DNA of 64,000 nucleotides from Nonomuraea polychroma (GTDB lineage: Bacteria; Actinomycetota; Actinomycetes; Streptosporangiales; Streptosporangiaceae), in contig NZ_SAUN01000001.1 in NCBI RefSeq assembly GCF_004011505.1, positions 7,157,501 through 7,221,500 of the forward strand, given 5' to 3'. This document shows, in pieces, positions 7,791 to 16,689 of the stretch; within the stretch, counting starts at the first letter, position 1, and each line of letters starts with the position of its first letter. Below the pieces are notes generated by a model. It was not told the origin of the DNA. It saw only the letters and a list, made by a program, of their open reading frames with translations, and did not search any database. The position numbers and the translations under genes are program-made.

Positions 7791-9674
7791 ATGCGTCGTA
7801 GCCGAACGATCCGCATGAAGATCATCGGCCTACTGCTGGTGCCGCTGACCTCCATGGTGGTGTTGTGGGGGGTCATCACCGCCGTCACCGCTACCGAGGG
7901 TTTGGAGCTGCGCGAATATAAGACACTCTGGACGAATCTGCGCCTTCCCGCGTACAAACTGACCACCGAGATCCAGCGTGAGCGTCTCGTCTCAGCCCAG
8001 TTCCTGCGGCGAACGGGCGGCACGTCGGCCGTCACGGCGCAGCGCACCCGCACCGACACCGCCAGAGACACGTTCAGGCAACTCTCCAGCACATCCAAAG
8101 ACCGATCGGAAGAGATCCGCACACAGGTGGACGCGGTGTACACGCAACTCGACAGGCTCGACGCGATCAGAGGAGAGATCGACACGGGCCTGTCCGACCG
8201 TCTGCGCACCGTGGAGGCCTACAACGGGATCATCGACACGCTCTTCGGCCTGCACCGGCGGGTCGCGCTCATCGACGACATCCCGATCTACGAGCAGTCC
8301 CGCGTGCTCATCGACCTGAGCTACGCCAAGGAGCTGCTGACCAGGGAGCAGGCCATCGCGCTGGGGCCGGTCACGGGCGCGGAGCGCAGGCTGTTCACCG
8401 AGATCGCCGGCAACCGGCGTTTCCTCATCGACCAGTCGCTCGCCGAGCTCGATCCGGCCCTGCGCGACGCGAACGCCGCCCTGCTCGCCTCCCCCGCCTA
8501 CCAGCGGATGCGGATGATGGAAGAGCAGATCATCGCCGGCCGCACGCCCAAGGACTGGCTCGGCGCGACGGAGGGGCTGGCCAAGTCGTTCAGCGAGGCG
8601 CAGATGCTGGCCAGCCAGGTGCTGAACGCGCGGGCCGAGCCGGTGGCCGACGAGGTGATCAACAGGGCGTTCTTGCTGGCCGGCACGTGCTTGGCGCTGA
8701 TCGTGTTGTCGATCGCGTTCTCGCTGCGGATGGGGAACCGGCTGTCGCGGGAGCTGGGCTCGCTCCGGCTGGCCGCGCTGGAGGTGGCCCAGGAACGGCT
8801 GCCGCACGTGGTCGCCAAGCTGCGCAAGGGCGAGAAGGTCGACCTGCCGGAGCTGTCGGTGGCGAGCACGACGGCCGAGATCGACGACGTGGGCCAGGCC
8901 TTCTCCACCGTCCAGCAGACCGCCGTGGAGGCCGCGGTCGGCCAGGCGCAGCTCAGCGAGGGCGTCGGCCATGTGTTCCGCAACCTGGCCAGGCGCAGCC
9001 AGACGCTGCTGCACCGCCAGCGCATCCAGCTGGAGGACATGCAGCACCGGGCCACCGACCCGGACGCCCTCGAGGACCTGTTCAAGCTCGACCACCTCAC
9101 CACCCGCATGCGCCGCCACGCCGAGGGCCTGATCATCCTGTCCGGCGCCACCCCGGGCCGAGGCTGGAGCCGGCCGGTGCCGCTGCTGGACGTGGCTCGC
9201 GGCGCGGCCGCCGAGGTGGAGGACTACCAGCGGGTCACCGTCGAGCCGATGCCGGCCAACCGCCTGGCCGGGCCGGTCGTCGGAGACGTGATCCACCTGA
9301 TCGCCGAGCTCATCGAGAACGCCACCGTCTACTCCCCCGCGCACACCTCGGTCATCGTGCGCGGCGAGACGGCGGCCCGCGGCTTCGTCTTCGAGGTCGA
9401 GGACCGCGGGCTCGGGATGAGCGTAGAGGAGCTGGCCGAACTCAACGAGCGGCTGGCCAGCCCACCGGAGTTCGACCTGGCCGACAGCGACCGGCTCGGC
9501 CTTTTCGTCGTCTCCCGCCTGGCCGCCAGGCACGACATCCGCGTGACATTGCGCGGTTCACCATATGGAGGGACCACCGCCATCGTGTTGATCCCGGAAG
9601 AGCACGTGGCTGAGCCGGAAGAGCCCGTGCGGCAGGAGCCCGTACGCCCCATGCGGGTGGTGCGAAGTGAGTGA
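7791..9674 (+). CDS. NIT-domain sensor histidine kinase-like protein (CvnA type)
   Basis: 627 aa. Transmembrane helix 1 spans about residues 11-31. A long extracellular all-helical region matching the nitrate/nitrite-sensing (NIT) fold follows (about 45-285), then helix 2 (FLLAGTCLALIVLSIAFSL, near 290-308) and a HAMP-like linker. A dimerisation region (HVFRNLARRSQTLLHRQ) and a HATPase domain with ELIENATVYSP and EVEDRGLGMS complete it. This is the first gene of actinobacterial conservons, where the kinase-like protein works with roadblock, DUF742 and small GTPase proteins. Here only the DUF742 gene follows, overlapping by 8 bases. It sits between the orphan binding protein and the transport operon and is divergent from the former, so it may respond to the same nutrient; this is inference. 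Confidence 0.87.
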   Translation: MRRSRTIRMKIIGLLLVPLTSMVVLWGVITAVTATEGLELREYKTLWTNLRLPAYKLTTEIQRERLVSAQFLRRTGGTSAVTAQRTRTDTARDTFRQLSSTSKDRSEEIRTQVDAVYTQLDRLDAIRGEIDTGLSDRLRTVEAYNGIIDTLFGLHRRVALIDDIPIYEQSRVLIDLSYAKELLTREQAIALGPVTGAERRLFTEIAGNRRFLIDQSLAELDPALRDANAALLASPAYQRMRMMEEQIIAGRTPKDWLGATEGLAKSFSEAQMLASQVLNARAEPVADEVINRAFLLAGTCLALIVLSIAFSLRMGNRLSRELGSLRLAALEVAQERLPHVVAKLRKGEKVDLPELSVASTTAEIDDVGQAFSTVQQTAVEAAVGQAQLSEGVGHVFRNLARRSQTLLHRQRIQLEDMQHRATDPDALEDLFKLDHLTTRMRRHAEGLIILSGATPGRGWSRPVPLLDVARGAAAEVEDYQRVTVEPMPANRLAGPVVGDVIHLIAELIENATVYSPAHTSVIVRGETAARGFVFEVEDRGLGMSVEELAELNERLASPPEFDLADSDRLGLFVVSRLAARHDIRVTLRGSPYGGTTAIVLIPEEHVAEPEEPVRQEPVRPMRVVRSE

Positions 9675-10023
9675 CGAGCGCTGGCTGGACGAGGACGCCG
9701 GTCCGATCGTCCCCGCCTACCTGCTGACCAGGGGCCGTACCGTGCCCGCGAGCGAGGCCATCGACCTCATCGCGGTGATCATCACGGCCGGCGGCCTGAC
9801 GCCGCCCGCCGGTCTCGGCCCCGAGCATCTCATCATCTTGCAGAAGTGCACCAAGCCCACCAGGCTGGTGGACGTGGCCGCCGAGCTCAACCTGCCCGTC
9901 GGCGTGGTCCGCGTGCTGGTGGGCGACCTGCACGCGCGCCAGCTCGTGCAGGTCGAGCACCCGCCTCCCGCGCCGGACGCGAAGGTGCTGCTCGAGGTGA
10001 TCAGCGGACTGAAGGCGTTGTGA
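9667..10023 (+). CDS. DUF742 family protein (CvnC type)
   Basis: 118 aa, GTG start overlapping the kinase stop by 8 bases, so translation is coupled. It has the DUF742 pattern: IVPAYLLTRGRTVPASEAIDL, then a winged-helix-like section (KPTRLVDVAAELNLPVGVVRVLVGDLHARQLV) and a short tail ending in KVLLEVISGL. DUF742 proteins are cytoplasmic partners in conservon signalling, usually encoded between a roadblock/LC7 gene and a Ras-like GTPase gene. Neither is present here. The next gene is convergent, 13 bases away. Family assignment is strong; mode of action is poorly known. Confidence 0.87.
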   Translation: MSDERWLDEDAGPIVPAYLLTRGRTVPASEAIDLIAVIITAGGLTPPAGLGPEHLIILQKCTKPTRLVDVAAELNLPVGVVRVLVGDLHARQLVQVEHPPPAPDAKVLLEVISGLKAL

Positions 10024-10036
10024 TGCGACCGGGCCG

Positions 10037-10906
10037 CTAGGTGACGTCCCCGGCGAGGTGGCAGGCGGCCTGACGGCCGCCGCCCACGTCCCTGAGCGGC
10101 GGCGCCTGCTCGCACTCCGGCACGGCGATCGGGCAGCGCAGCCGGTACGCGCAGCCCGTCGCCGCCGGCACGGCCTCCGTCCGCCCCTTGGCCTCGGGCG
10201 GGGCGCCTCCCAGCTTGGGCACCGCGTCACGCAGGGCCTTGGTGTACGGGTGGGCGGGCGCGGCCAGGAGCTCTCTCGTGGGCCCGGACTCGACGACGCG
10301 GCCCGCGAACAGCACGTGGGAGGTGCGGCACAGCCGCTCCACGACCGCGAGGTTGTGGGTGATGAGCAGGCGCTCGGTGTCCAGGCCCGCCAGCAGGTCG
10401 AGGATCCTGGCCTGGACCGTCACGTCGAGTGCGCTGGTGGGCTCGTCCAGGATGAGCAGGCGGGGGCCGACGGCCAGGGCCCTGGCGATCACGACGCGCT
10501 GGCGCTGGCCACCGGAAAGCTGGTGCGGCCGCCGGGCGGCCAGGGTCGCGTCCAGGCCGACCTGTTCGAGCAACTGCCCTACTCTGGCTCGCTCTCCTCT
10601 GGGGAGTGCCTCGGCTATGGAGGAGCCGATACGCATCCGGGGGTCGAGGGCCTCGGCCTGGAAGACGGGCTGGACGTCCCTGCGGAACGCCCGCATGTCC
10701 GCATTTTTCAGGGTCTGGTCGCCGTACCAGATGGCCCCGGACATAGGGGCGAGGAGGCCCAGGAACGCCCGCGCCAGCGTGGTCTTGCCGGAGCCGCTCT
10801 CCCCGATCAGGCCGACTCCGCCCTCCGTGACGTCCAGGCTCACGTCGTGCACGACCGCGCGCTTGCCGTACCCGAGCGTCACCCGCTCGGCCCTCAGCAT
10901 GGTCAC
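10037..10906 (-). CDS. ABC transporter ATP-binding protein (DppF/OppF type)
   Basis: 289 aa. Walker A (GESGSGKTTLAR), the ABC signature LSGGQRQRVVIARAL, Walker B (LLILDEPTSALD) and switch histidine (LLITHNLAVV) are all present. The C-terminal extension with spaced cysteines (TGCAYRLRCPIAVPEC) is the oligopeptide/dipeptide transporter signature of this subfamily. It powers import together with the two permeases and the binding protein. Last gene of a seven-gene operon; its ATG overlaps the previous stop by four bases. Confidence 0.93.
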   Translation of the reverse strand: MTMLRAERVTLGYGKRAVVHDVSLDVTEGGVGLIGESGSGKTTLARAFLGLLAPMSGAIWYGDQTLKNADMRAFRRDVQPVFQAEALDPRMRIGSSIAEALPRGERARVGQLLEQVGLDATLAARRPHQLSGGQRQRVVIARALAVGPRLLILDEPTSALDVTVQARILDLLAGLDTERLLITHNLAVVERLCRTSHVLFAGRVVESGPTRELLAAPAHPYTKALRDAVPKLGGAPPEAKGRTEAVPAATGCAYRLRCPIAVPECEQAPPLRDVGGGRQAACHLAGDVT

Positions 10907-11640
10907 GGCAGCGCCTCCAGCAACTCGCGCGTGTACGGATGGGACGGCGCGGCGAGCACGTCCGCCGCCGGCCCCGACTCGACCACCGCGCCGTCCTTCA
11001 TGACGAGCACCCGGTCGGCGATCGTGGACACCAGGGCCAGATCGTGGGAGACGAGCAGCAGCGCCAGGCCCCGCTCGGCCCGTAGCCTGCGCAGCACGCC
11101 CACCACCTCGGCCTGCACGGTCACGTCGAGGGCGCTCGTGGGCTCGTCGGCGAGGATCACCTCGGCGCCCAGGGCGATGGCCAGCGCGATGGCGAAGCGC
11201 TGGGCCTGGCCGCCGGAGACCTCGTGCGGGTAGCGGCGCAGGAGGTCCGGGTCGAGCAGCACGGACTCCATGGCCTCCGCCATGACCTGCTCCGTGGCGT
11301 CCCTGCCGTGGAGCCTGAGCGTGCGGCGCATGAGGACGCCGAGCCGGGTGGCGGGGCTCAGCGCGGCCTGTGGCGACTGCATCACCAGGGCGGCTTTGGC
11401 CCCGCGGATCTCGCGGAGGCGGCGGGGCGGGGCGGTCAGCACGTCGACCCCGCAGACCATGACATGTCCCGAAATTTCAGCATCCGAGGTGAGGCCCAGG
11501 AGGGACAGGAGGGTGGTCGACTTGCCGGATCCGCTCTCCCCCACGATCGCCACGCACTCGCCCTCCCCCACGTCCAGCTCGGGAACGTCGGCGACGACTC
11601 GTCCCCCGTAACTGACGCGAAGGTCGCGTACCTCGATCAC
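10903..11640 (-). CDS. ABC transporter ATP-binding protein (DppD/OppD type)
   Basis: 245 aa. Starts at a GTG (VIEVRDLRVSYGG) preceded by AAGGGCGG; the GTG overlaps the permease stop by four bases. Walker A (GESGSGKSTTLL), signature (VSGGQAQRFAIALAI), Walker B (VILADEPTSALD) and LVSHDLALV are all visible. It is the first of two ATPases of the importer. It is shorter than most OppD proteins because it stops soon after HPYTRELLEAL and lacks the cysteine-bearing C-terminal extension that its partner keeps. Full activity as a heterodimer is expected. Confidence 0.92.
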   Translation of the reverse strand: MIEVRDLRVSYGGRVVADVPELDVGEGECVAIVGESGSGKSTTLLSLLGLTSDAEISGHVMVCGVDVLTAPPRRLREIRGAKAALVMQSPQAALSPATRLGVLMRRTLRLHGRDATEQVMAEAMESVLLDPDLLRRYPHEVSGGQAQRFAIALAIALGAEVILADEPTSALDVTVQAEVVGVLRRLRAERGLALLLVSHDLALVSTIADRVLVMKDGAVVESGPAADVLAAPSHPYTRELLEALP

Positions 11641-12485
11641 TTGACCGCCCTTCGCGGGTCGAGGGCGTTCCTGAGCCCCTCGCCGAGCACGTTGAACGCG
11701 AACGCCGTCACCAGGATCGCCAGCCCGGGGAAGGTCACGACCCACCACTTCGTGGTGAAGAGCGACTGGCCCTGCTGCACCATCAGCCCCCACTCGGCCG
11801 TCGGCTCCTGCGCACCCAGCCCCAGGTACGACAGCGCCGCCGAGGTCAGGATCACCCCGCCCGCGTCCAGCGAGACCTGGACCAGGACGGGGGTGAGCGA
11901 GTTCGGCACCACGTGCCTGAGGATGATCAGCGGCGCCGGCACGCCGAGGCACCGGGCGGCGTCCACGTAGCTCCGCGTGGCGACCGACGCGGCCACCGAG
12001 GCGGACAACCGTGTGTACCAGGGCCACCAGGTCACGGCGATGGCCAGCACGACGGTGTTAACGCTGGGCTGCAGCACGACCGCCAGGGTCAGGGAGAGCA
12101 GCAAGGCGGGGAAGGCCAGGAACACGTCCGTGACCCGCATGATCACGTCCCTGATCCAGCCGCCCGCGTACCCGGCCACCACGCCGAGCGTCACCCCGGC
12201 CACCGCCGAGACGGCCAGCACGGCGACGGCGATGAACAACGATGTGCGTCCGCCGTACAGGACCCGGGTGAGCACGTCCCGTCCGACGTTGTCGGTGCCG
12301 AACCAGTGCGCGCCGCTCGGCGGCTGCGTCAATTCCAGCGGGTTCGGCTCGTCCGGGTACGGCGCGAGCCACGGCGCCAGGATCGACGCCAGCACGACGA
12401 CCACGATGAGCGCCGCTCCGAAGGCCGCGAACCGGTGAGGGATCCTGGGAAGCGTGCGCCGCAGCGGCGCCTCCGTGGCGGTCAT
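11637..12485 (-). CDS. ABC transporter permease (DppC/OppC type)
   Basis: 282 aa with an N-terminal helix (about residues 17-37), then the OppC-type loop (HWFGTDNVGRDVLTRVLYGGRTSL, here quoted in part) and five further hydrophobic segments. The EAA motif region EAARCLG-like sequence reads DAARCLGVPAPLIILRHVVPN. It forms half of the membrane channel of the importer. Start and stop overlap both neighbours by four bases (with 12482-13498 and 10903-11640), consistent with a single translationally coupled operon. Confidence 0.92.
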   Translation of the reverse strand: MTATEAPLRRTLPRIPHRFAAFGAALIVVVVLASILAPWLAPYPDEPNPLELTQPPSGAHWFGTDNVGRDVLTRVLYGGRTSLFIAVAVLAVSAVAGVTLGVVAGYAGGWIRDVIMRVTDVFLAFPALLLSLTLAVVLQPSVNTVVLAIAVTWWPWYTRLSASVAASVATRSYVDAARCLGVPAPLIILRHVVPNSLTPVLVQVSLDAGGVILTSAALSYLGLGAQEPTAEWGLMVQQGQSLFTTKWWVVTFPGLAILVTAFAFNVLGEGLRNALDPRRAVK

Positions 12486-13498
12486 CGTGCCCTCACCCGT
12501 GGATCGACGAGACCCTGCAGCAGATCCACGATCAGGTTGGCCAGGGTGTAGACGAGGGCGACCAGGAGGGTGACGCCGGCGATGGCAGGGGTGTCCAGCG
12601 ACTTGATCGACTCGGCGGCGTACCGGCCCAGCCCCGGCCAGTTGAAGACGGCCTCGACCAGGAAGCCGTTCACGATCGAGTAGGCGAACACCAGGGCGAT
12701 GAGCGACAGGACCGGGCTCAGCGCCGGTCTCAGGGCGAACTTGGTCAGGATCGACGTCTCGCCGAAGCCGAGCGCGCGCTCCAGCCTGGCGTGGTCCTGC
12801 CCGGACTCCTCGATGAGGGCCGCCCTGGCCATCTGTGCTATCACGCCCGTCGGATAGGCGGCCACGACGAGGGCGGGCAGCACCAGGTGTTCGAGGGTGC
12901 TCGTGAAGATCGGCCAGTTGCCGGTGATGAGGGCGTCGACGATGGTGATGTTCGTCCAGAGGGTGAGGGGGCTGGTGGTGTCGAGGGAGGAGTCGTACTC
13001 GCCGGCGATGGGGAACCAGCCCAGGTGACTTGCGAACACCAGCTGCATGGTCAGGGCCAGCCAGAAGACCGGCACGGAGACCGCGAGCATGCTGGTGAAC
13101 CGCACCCCGAAGTCCGGAAAGCTCATCTTGTAGCGGGCGGCCAGCACCCCGAGCGGGAGGCCCACGACGACCGCGACCACCAGCGCCGCCCCGACGAGCT
13201 CCAGGGAGGCCGGGAAAGCGAGATACAGGTCGTCGCGCACGGGCTGCCGGGTCCGCAGGCTGGTCCCCCAGTCGCCGGTGAACAGATCACGCACGTAGTT
13301 CACGAACTGCAGCGGGATCGGGTCGTCGAGCCCGAACCGCTCCCGCGCCGCGGCGAGCTGCTCGGGCGTGGCCTTCGGCCCGGCGAACGCGACCGCGGGA
13401 TCGCCGGGCACCAGCCGCATGACGGCGAACGTGAGCATGACCACGCCGGCCACGACCAGGAGGGCCTGGCCGAGCCGGCGGGCCAGATAGCGCGCCAT
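12482..13498 (-). CDS. ABC transporter permease (DppB/OppB type)
   Basis: 338 aa, six predicted membrane helices. Opens with the typical RRLGQALLVVAGVVMLTFAV helix and contains the B-type periplasmic loop (FGLDDPIPLQFVNYVRDLFTGDWGTS region). The coupling segment is LERALGFGETSILTKFALRPAL, followed by a VEAVFNWPGLGRYAAESI block near the C terminus. It pairs with the DppC-type subunit. Only three bases separate it from the upstream binding-protein gene, supporting operon membership. Confidence 0.92.
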   Translation of the reverse strand: MARYLARRLGQALLVVAGVVMLTFAVMRLVPGDPAVAFAGPKATPEQLAAARERFGLDDPIPLQFVNYVRDLFTGDWGTSLRTRQPVRDDLYLAFPASLELVGAALVVAVVVGLPLGVLAARYKMSFPDFGVRFTSMLAVSVPVFWLALTMQLVFASHLGWFPIAGEYDSSLDTTSPLTLWTNITIVDALITGNWPIFTSTLEHLVLPALVVAAYPTGVIAQMARAALIEESGQDHARLERALGFGETSILTKFALRPALSPVLSLIALVFAYSIVNGFLVEAVFNWPGLGRYAAESIKSLDTPAIAGVTLLVALVYTLANLIVDLLQGLVDPRVRAR

Positions 13499-13501
13499 GA
13501 G

Positions 13502-15109
13502 TCAGGTTGCGCGCTTGAGGTCGTAGAAGAACACCACGTTGGGATAGGCGGGATTGTCCACGTATCCCTGGACGTCGTCCGTGAGCGCGCGCTGGTAGGT
13601 CTGCACGTACGGCACCGCCACCGCCGCCTGCTCCTGGATGATCTTCTTCTGCAGATCCTGGTACGCCATGTCCGCCTTGAGCTCATCGGTGGCCGTGAGC
13701 TGCGGCAACGCGTCGATGGCCGCGTCGATCCCGGCGTTCTTCAGGTAGGAAAGGTTGAACTGCGGCTTCTCTGCGCTCTTGAAGACGTTCACGAACCAGG
13801 AGTAGGCGTCCGGGTAGTCCGGATACCAGTACATGACGAAGATGTCCTGCCCCTGCTTCTTGCCCAGATCCCACTGCGCGTTCCAGCTCATGGGCTTGGC
13901 CTGCAGAGTCACGTTCAGCTTCTTCAGCGCCGAGCTGAGCAGTGTGACCAGCAGCTTCTGGTCCTCGTCGCCCTGGGCGTAGGTGAGGCTGAGCTTGAGC
14001 TCGGGGAGGTCGGGGCCGTACCCGGCCTGCGCCAGCAACTCCTGCGCCTTGGCCAGGTCCTGCTTGGGCTCCATGCCCGCGGCGTGGCCGAGCAGGCCCT
14101 GCGGCACCAGGCCGCTGGCCTTCGTGCCCGAGCCCTTGAGCGCGGCGATCAGGCCGTCGTAGTCGATCGCCGCCTGCAGCGCCTGCCGTACCCGCACGTC
14201 CTTCGTCGGCCCTGATGCGGTGTTGAACAACACGAGCAGGTTCTGGAACGACGGCACCTGCGCGGTCTGCACCTTCGCGGTCGTGCCGGCCTGCTGGAAG
14301 AGCTGCGGGTTCAGCCGCTGGACGAAGTTCACCTCGCCGTTCTGCAGCAACTGCCAGGCCGTGGTGATCTCCGGCGTGACGCGGAAGGCGACCTTCTTGT
14401 ACTGCTCCGGCTTCCAGCCACCCCAATAGCCCTCGAACGCCTTCAGCGTGAGCTCGGTCTCCTTGCCCTTCTGCCAGGAGTCGATCGTGTACGGTCCGGT
14501 GCCCGCCGTCGTCTTGCCGTCGGGATCCACGGCGTTCACGTCGTAGATGTAGGCCGCGTAGCCGGAGGAGGCGACGAGGTCGAGCGGCGTGGCGTACTTG
14601 AGCGTGAACTTCAGCGTGGACGCGTCCACGGCCTCGATCGTGTCGACCGCGTCCCAGATGTAGGCGGCGCCGCCCTTCTTCTCGATCGTGCGCTCGATGG
14701 CCTTCTTCGCGGCCTCGGCGTCCATCGTGGCGCCGGAGTGGAACTTCACACCCTGCCGCAGTTTGAACGTCCACTCCTTGCCGTCGTTCGCCGAGGTCCA
14801 CTCGGTGGCCAGGCGCGGCTCGGCCTTGCGGGTCTCCGAGTTGTACCTGGTCAGGCCCTCGTAGATGTTCGACAGGGCGACGATCTCGTTGGAGTAGGAG
14901 GTCGCCGGGTCCCAGTCGGTGACCACGTCGAGATTGGGCGCGTAGACGAACGTGCTGTCGTTGGCCTGCGCGGCCGCCGACTGGCTGCCGCTCGCCTGCG
15001 GCTGTGGCGTCCCGCCGGCGCCGCGCACCTGGCCGCCCGCGCACGCGGATGCGGTCAGGGCCAAGACACCGGTGACTCCGGCCACGAGCAGACGCTTGTG
15101 CCAGCGCAT
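13502..15109 (-). CDS. ABC transporter solute-binding lipoprotein, family 5
   Basis: About 535 aa from the ATG at 15109, which has AAAGGA ten bases upstream; a GTG nine codons earlier is less likely. The signal peptide ends in the lipobox SAC (LTASACAGG), so the protein is anchored outside the membrane by a lipid. The binding domain has the family 5 blocks RLATEWTSANDGKEWTFKLR and DIFVMYWYPDYPDAYSWF. It is a close paralogue of the orphan lipoprotein at 6061-7620. In the operon it follows the hydantoinase-like gene by 23 bases and precedes the permease by three. The neighbourhood suggests import of a cyclic amide, N-carbamoyl compound or modified peptide that the two upstream enzymes act on; this is inference. 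Confidence 0.92.
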   Translation of the reverse strand: MRWHKRLLVAGVTGVLALTASACAGGQVRGAGGTPQPQASGSQSAAAQANDSTFVYAPNLDVVTDWDPATSYSNEIVALSNIYEGLTRYNSETRKAEPRLATEWTSANDGKEWTFKLRQGVKFHSGATMDAEAAKKAIERTIEKKGGAAYIWDAVDTIEAVDASTLKFTLKYATPLDLVASSGYAAYIYDVNAVDPDGKTTAGTGPYTIDSWQKGKETELTLKAFEGYWGGWKPEQYKKVAFRVTPEITTAWQLLQNGEVNFVQRLNPQLFQQAGTTAKVQTAQVPSFQNLLVLFNTASGPTKDVRVRQALQAAIDYDGLIAALKGSGTKASGLVPQGLLGHAAGMEPKQDLAKAQELLAQAGYGPDLPELKLSLTYAQGDEDQKLLVTLLSSALKKLNVTLQAKPMSWNAQWDLGKKQGQDIFVMYWYPDYPDAYSWFVNVFKSAEKPQFNLSYLKNAGIDAAIDALPQLTATDELKADMAYQDLQKKIIQEQAAVAVPYVQTYQRALTDDVQGYVDNPAYPNVVFFYDLKRAT

Positions 15110-15132
15110 GGTGGGGGGATCCTTTCGGTCAT

Positions 15133-16689
15133 TCACCGGGCTAGGGGTCCGGCTGCTTTGACGTGTACCCGCACGGCGGGCTCGGAGAGGTAGCTCAGCG
15201 GCACCTCGAGGAGATCGACGATCTCGACCGCGGAGGGGTCCGCCCCCGCCGCCACGGCGCGCGCCGCGGCCTCCTCCTTGGCCTTTTCGATGGCTTCTGA
15301 CCGGCTATCTCCCGCAGGCAAGATCGTATCGACTCTGCCGCTCGCCAGTGCGATCGCGGCGCCCACGGCATTGGCCACTTCGGCGTGCTGGGGGCGGATC
15401 ACCGGTCCCGCGCCGGGGACGCGCTCCGGCAGGACGAACGCGCCGCCACCCACCGCGACCAGCGGTCTGTCGGATTTGCCGAGCGCCATCCTGTCCACCG
15501 CGTCGATCACCATCTCGTCCGCGACGGCTACCGCCCTTTCCAGCATGTCGGCGATTCCTTCCGACATGTCACCCAGGCGGGCGCGCCAGCCGGGCTCGCC
15601 GGGCGGGGTACGTCCGGCCGCCACGGCGGCGTCGGTCATCGTCGCCGTGCTCCCGCCGAACACCAGCGCCTCCCGGACGATCCGGTAGCCGACCGAGTCC
15701 GGGCCGATCCCCTGCTCTCTCACCACGGTCCCGCCGCCGAGCGCGATGGCCAGGATGTCCGGCATGCGGAAGTTGGTCAGCACACCGCCGATCTCGACCG
15801 CCGCCGCCGACTCCCTCGGGAACCCGCCGGCCAGCACCCCCAGGTCGGTGGAGGTGCCACCCACGTCGACCACGATCGCGTCCGTCACCCCCGACAGGTA
15901 CGCGGCCCCGCGCAGCGAGTTCGCCGGGCCCGATCCGATCGTCGACACGGGCAGTCGCGCGGCGTGCTCCAGCGTCATGAGCGTGCCGTCGTTCTGGGCC
16001 AGGTACGGCCGGGCTCGTAGGTCGCGCTCGGCCAGGGCGGCGACCAGGGCGCCGGTCACGTGGGCGGCGACACCGTACAGGGCGGCGTTGAGCACGGTGG
16101 CGTTCTCGCGTTCGAGCAGCCCGAGCGAGCCGATCTCGTGGCTGAGCGAGACCGGCAGGCCGTACTCGGCCCGGACCAGCTCCTCGACCAGGCGCTCGTG
16201 CTCGCCGCCTGCCGGGCTGAACACGCTGGTGACGGCCACGGCGTCCGCGTCGACGCCGTCCAGGAAACGGCGGATCGCGCCGAGGTCCGGCGGGCGGATC
16301 TCCCTGCCGTCCACGTAATGGCCGCCGGCCACGATCGTCTCGCCCGCCGAGACGGCCTTGCGCAGGTCATCCGGCCAGCCGGACAGCGGGGGCACAGAGG
16401 TGGTGGCCGGCGCGCCGAGCCGCAGCACGGCCACCCGCCCCAGGTTGCGGCGCTCCAGGATCGCGTTGGTCGCGTGCGTCGTGCCGAGCATGACGCGGGT
16501 GACCCGGTGCTGCGCGTCCCCGAGCTCCGCCAGGACCGCGTCGAGCGCGGCCCGCAGCCCCTCGGTCACCTCCGGGGTCGTCGGGCGCTTCGCCTTGGCG
16601 ATCACCCGTCCCTGGGCGTCGAGCATGACCGCGTCGGTGTTCGTGCCTCCGACGTCGATCCCGATCCCGAGCTCCGGCAGGTCAGCCAT
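15133..16689 (-). CDS. hydantoinase/oxoprolinase family protein (HyuA-like)
   Basis: 518 aa of the acetate-kinase/HSP70-like fold. The N-terminal phosphate loop ELGIGIDVGGTNTDAVML and the second domain IVVDVGGTSTDLGVLAGGF are classic for ATP-dependent hydantoinases/5-oxoprolinases. RPLVAVGGGAFVLP near the C terminus also fits. These enzymes open cyclic amides such as 5-oxoproline or hydantoins with ATP. It overlaps the DUF917 gene by 8 bases, and this HyuA-DUF917 pairing is a recurrent arrangement. At 518 aa it is the short HyuA form. The substrate cannot be read from sequence, but the linked oligopeptide-type importer suggests an imported cyclic amide. Confidence 0.87.
   Translation of the reverse strand: MADLPELGIGIDVGGTNTDAVMLDAQGRVIAKAKRPTTPEVTEGLRAALDAVLAELGDAQHRVTRVMLGTTHATNAILERRNLGRVAVLRLGAPATTSVPPLSGWPDDLRKAVSAGETIVAGGHYVDGREIRPPDLGAIRRFLDGVDADAVAVTSVFSPAGGEHERLVEELVRAEYGLPVSLSHEIGSLGLLERENATVLNAALYGVAAHVTGALVAALAERDLRARPYLAQNDGTLMTLEHAARLPVSTIGSGPANSLRGAAYLSGVTDAIVVDVGGTSTDLGVLAGGFPRESAAAVEIGGVLTNFRMPDILAIALGGGTVVREQGIGPDSVGYRIVREALVFGGSTATMTDAAVAAGRTPPGEPGWRARLGDMSEGIADMLERAVAVADEMVIDAVDRMALGKSDRPLVAVGGGAFVLPERVPGAGPVIRPQHAEVANAVGAAIALASGRVDTILPAGDSRSEAIEKAKEEAAARAVAAGADPSAVEIVDLLEVPLSYLSEPAVRVHVKAAGPLAR

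Noticed and set aside
15109..15136. GTG at 15136 as start of the solute-binding protein
   Set aside because: It would place nine charged residues before the signal peptide; the ATG at 15109 has a good ribosome site and gives a normal signal peptide.
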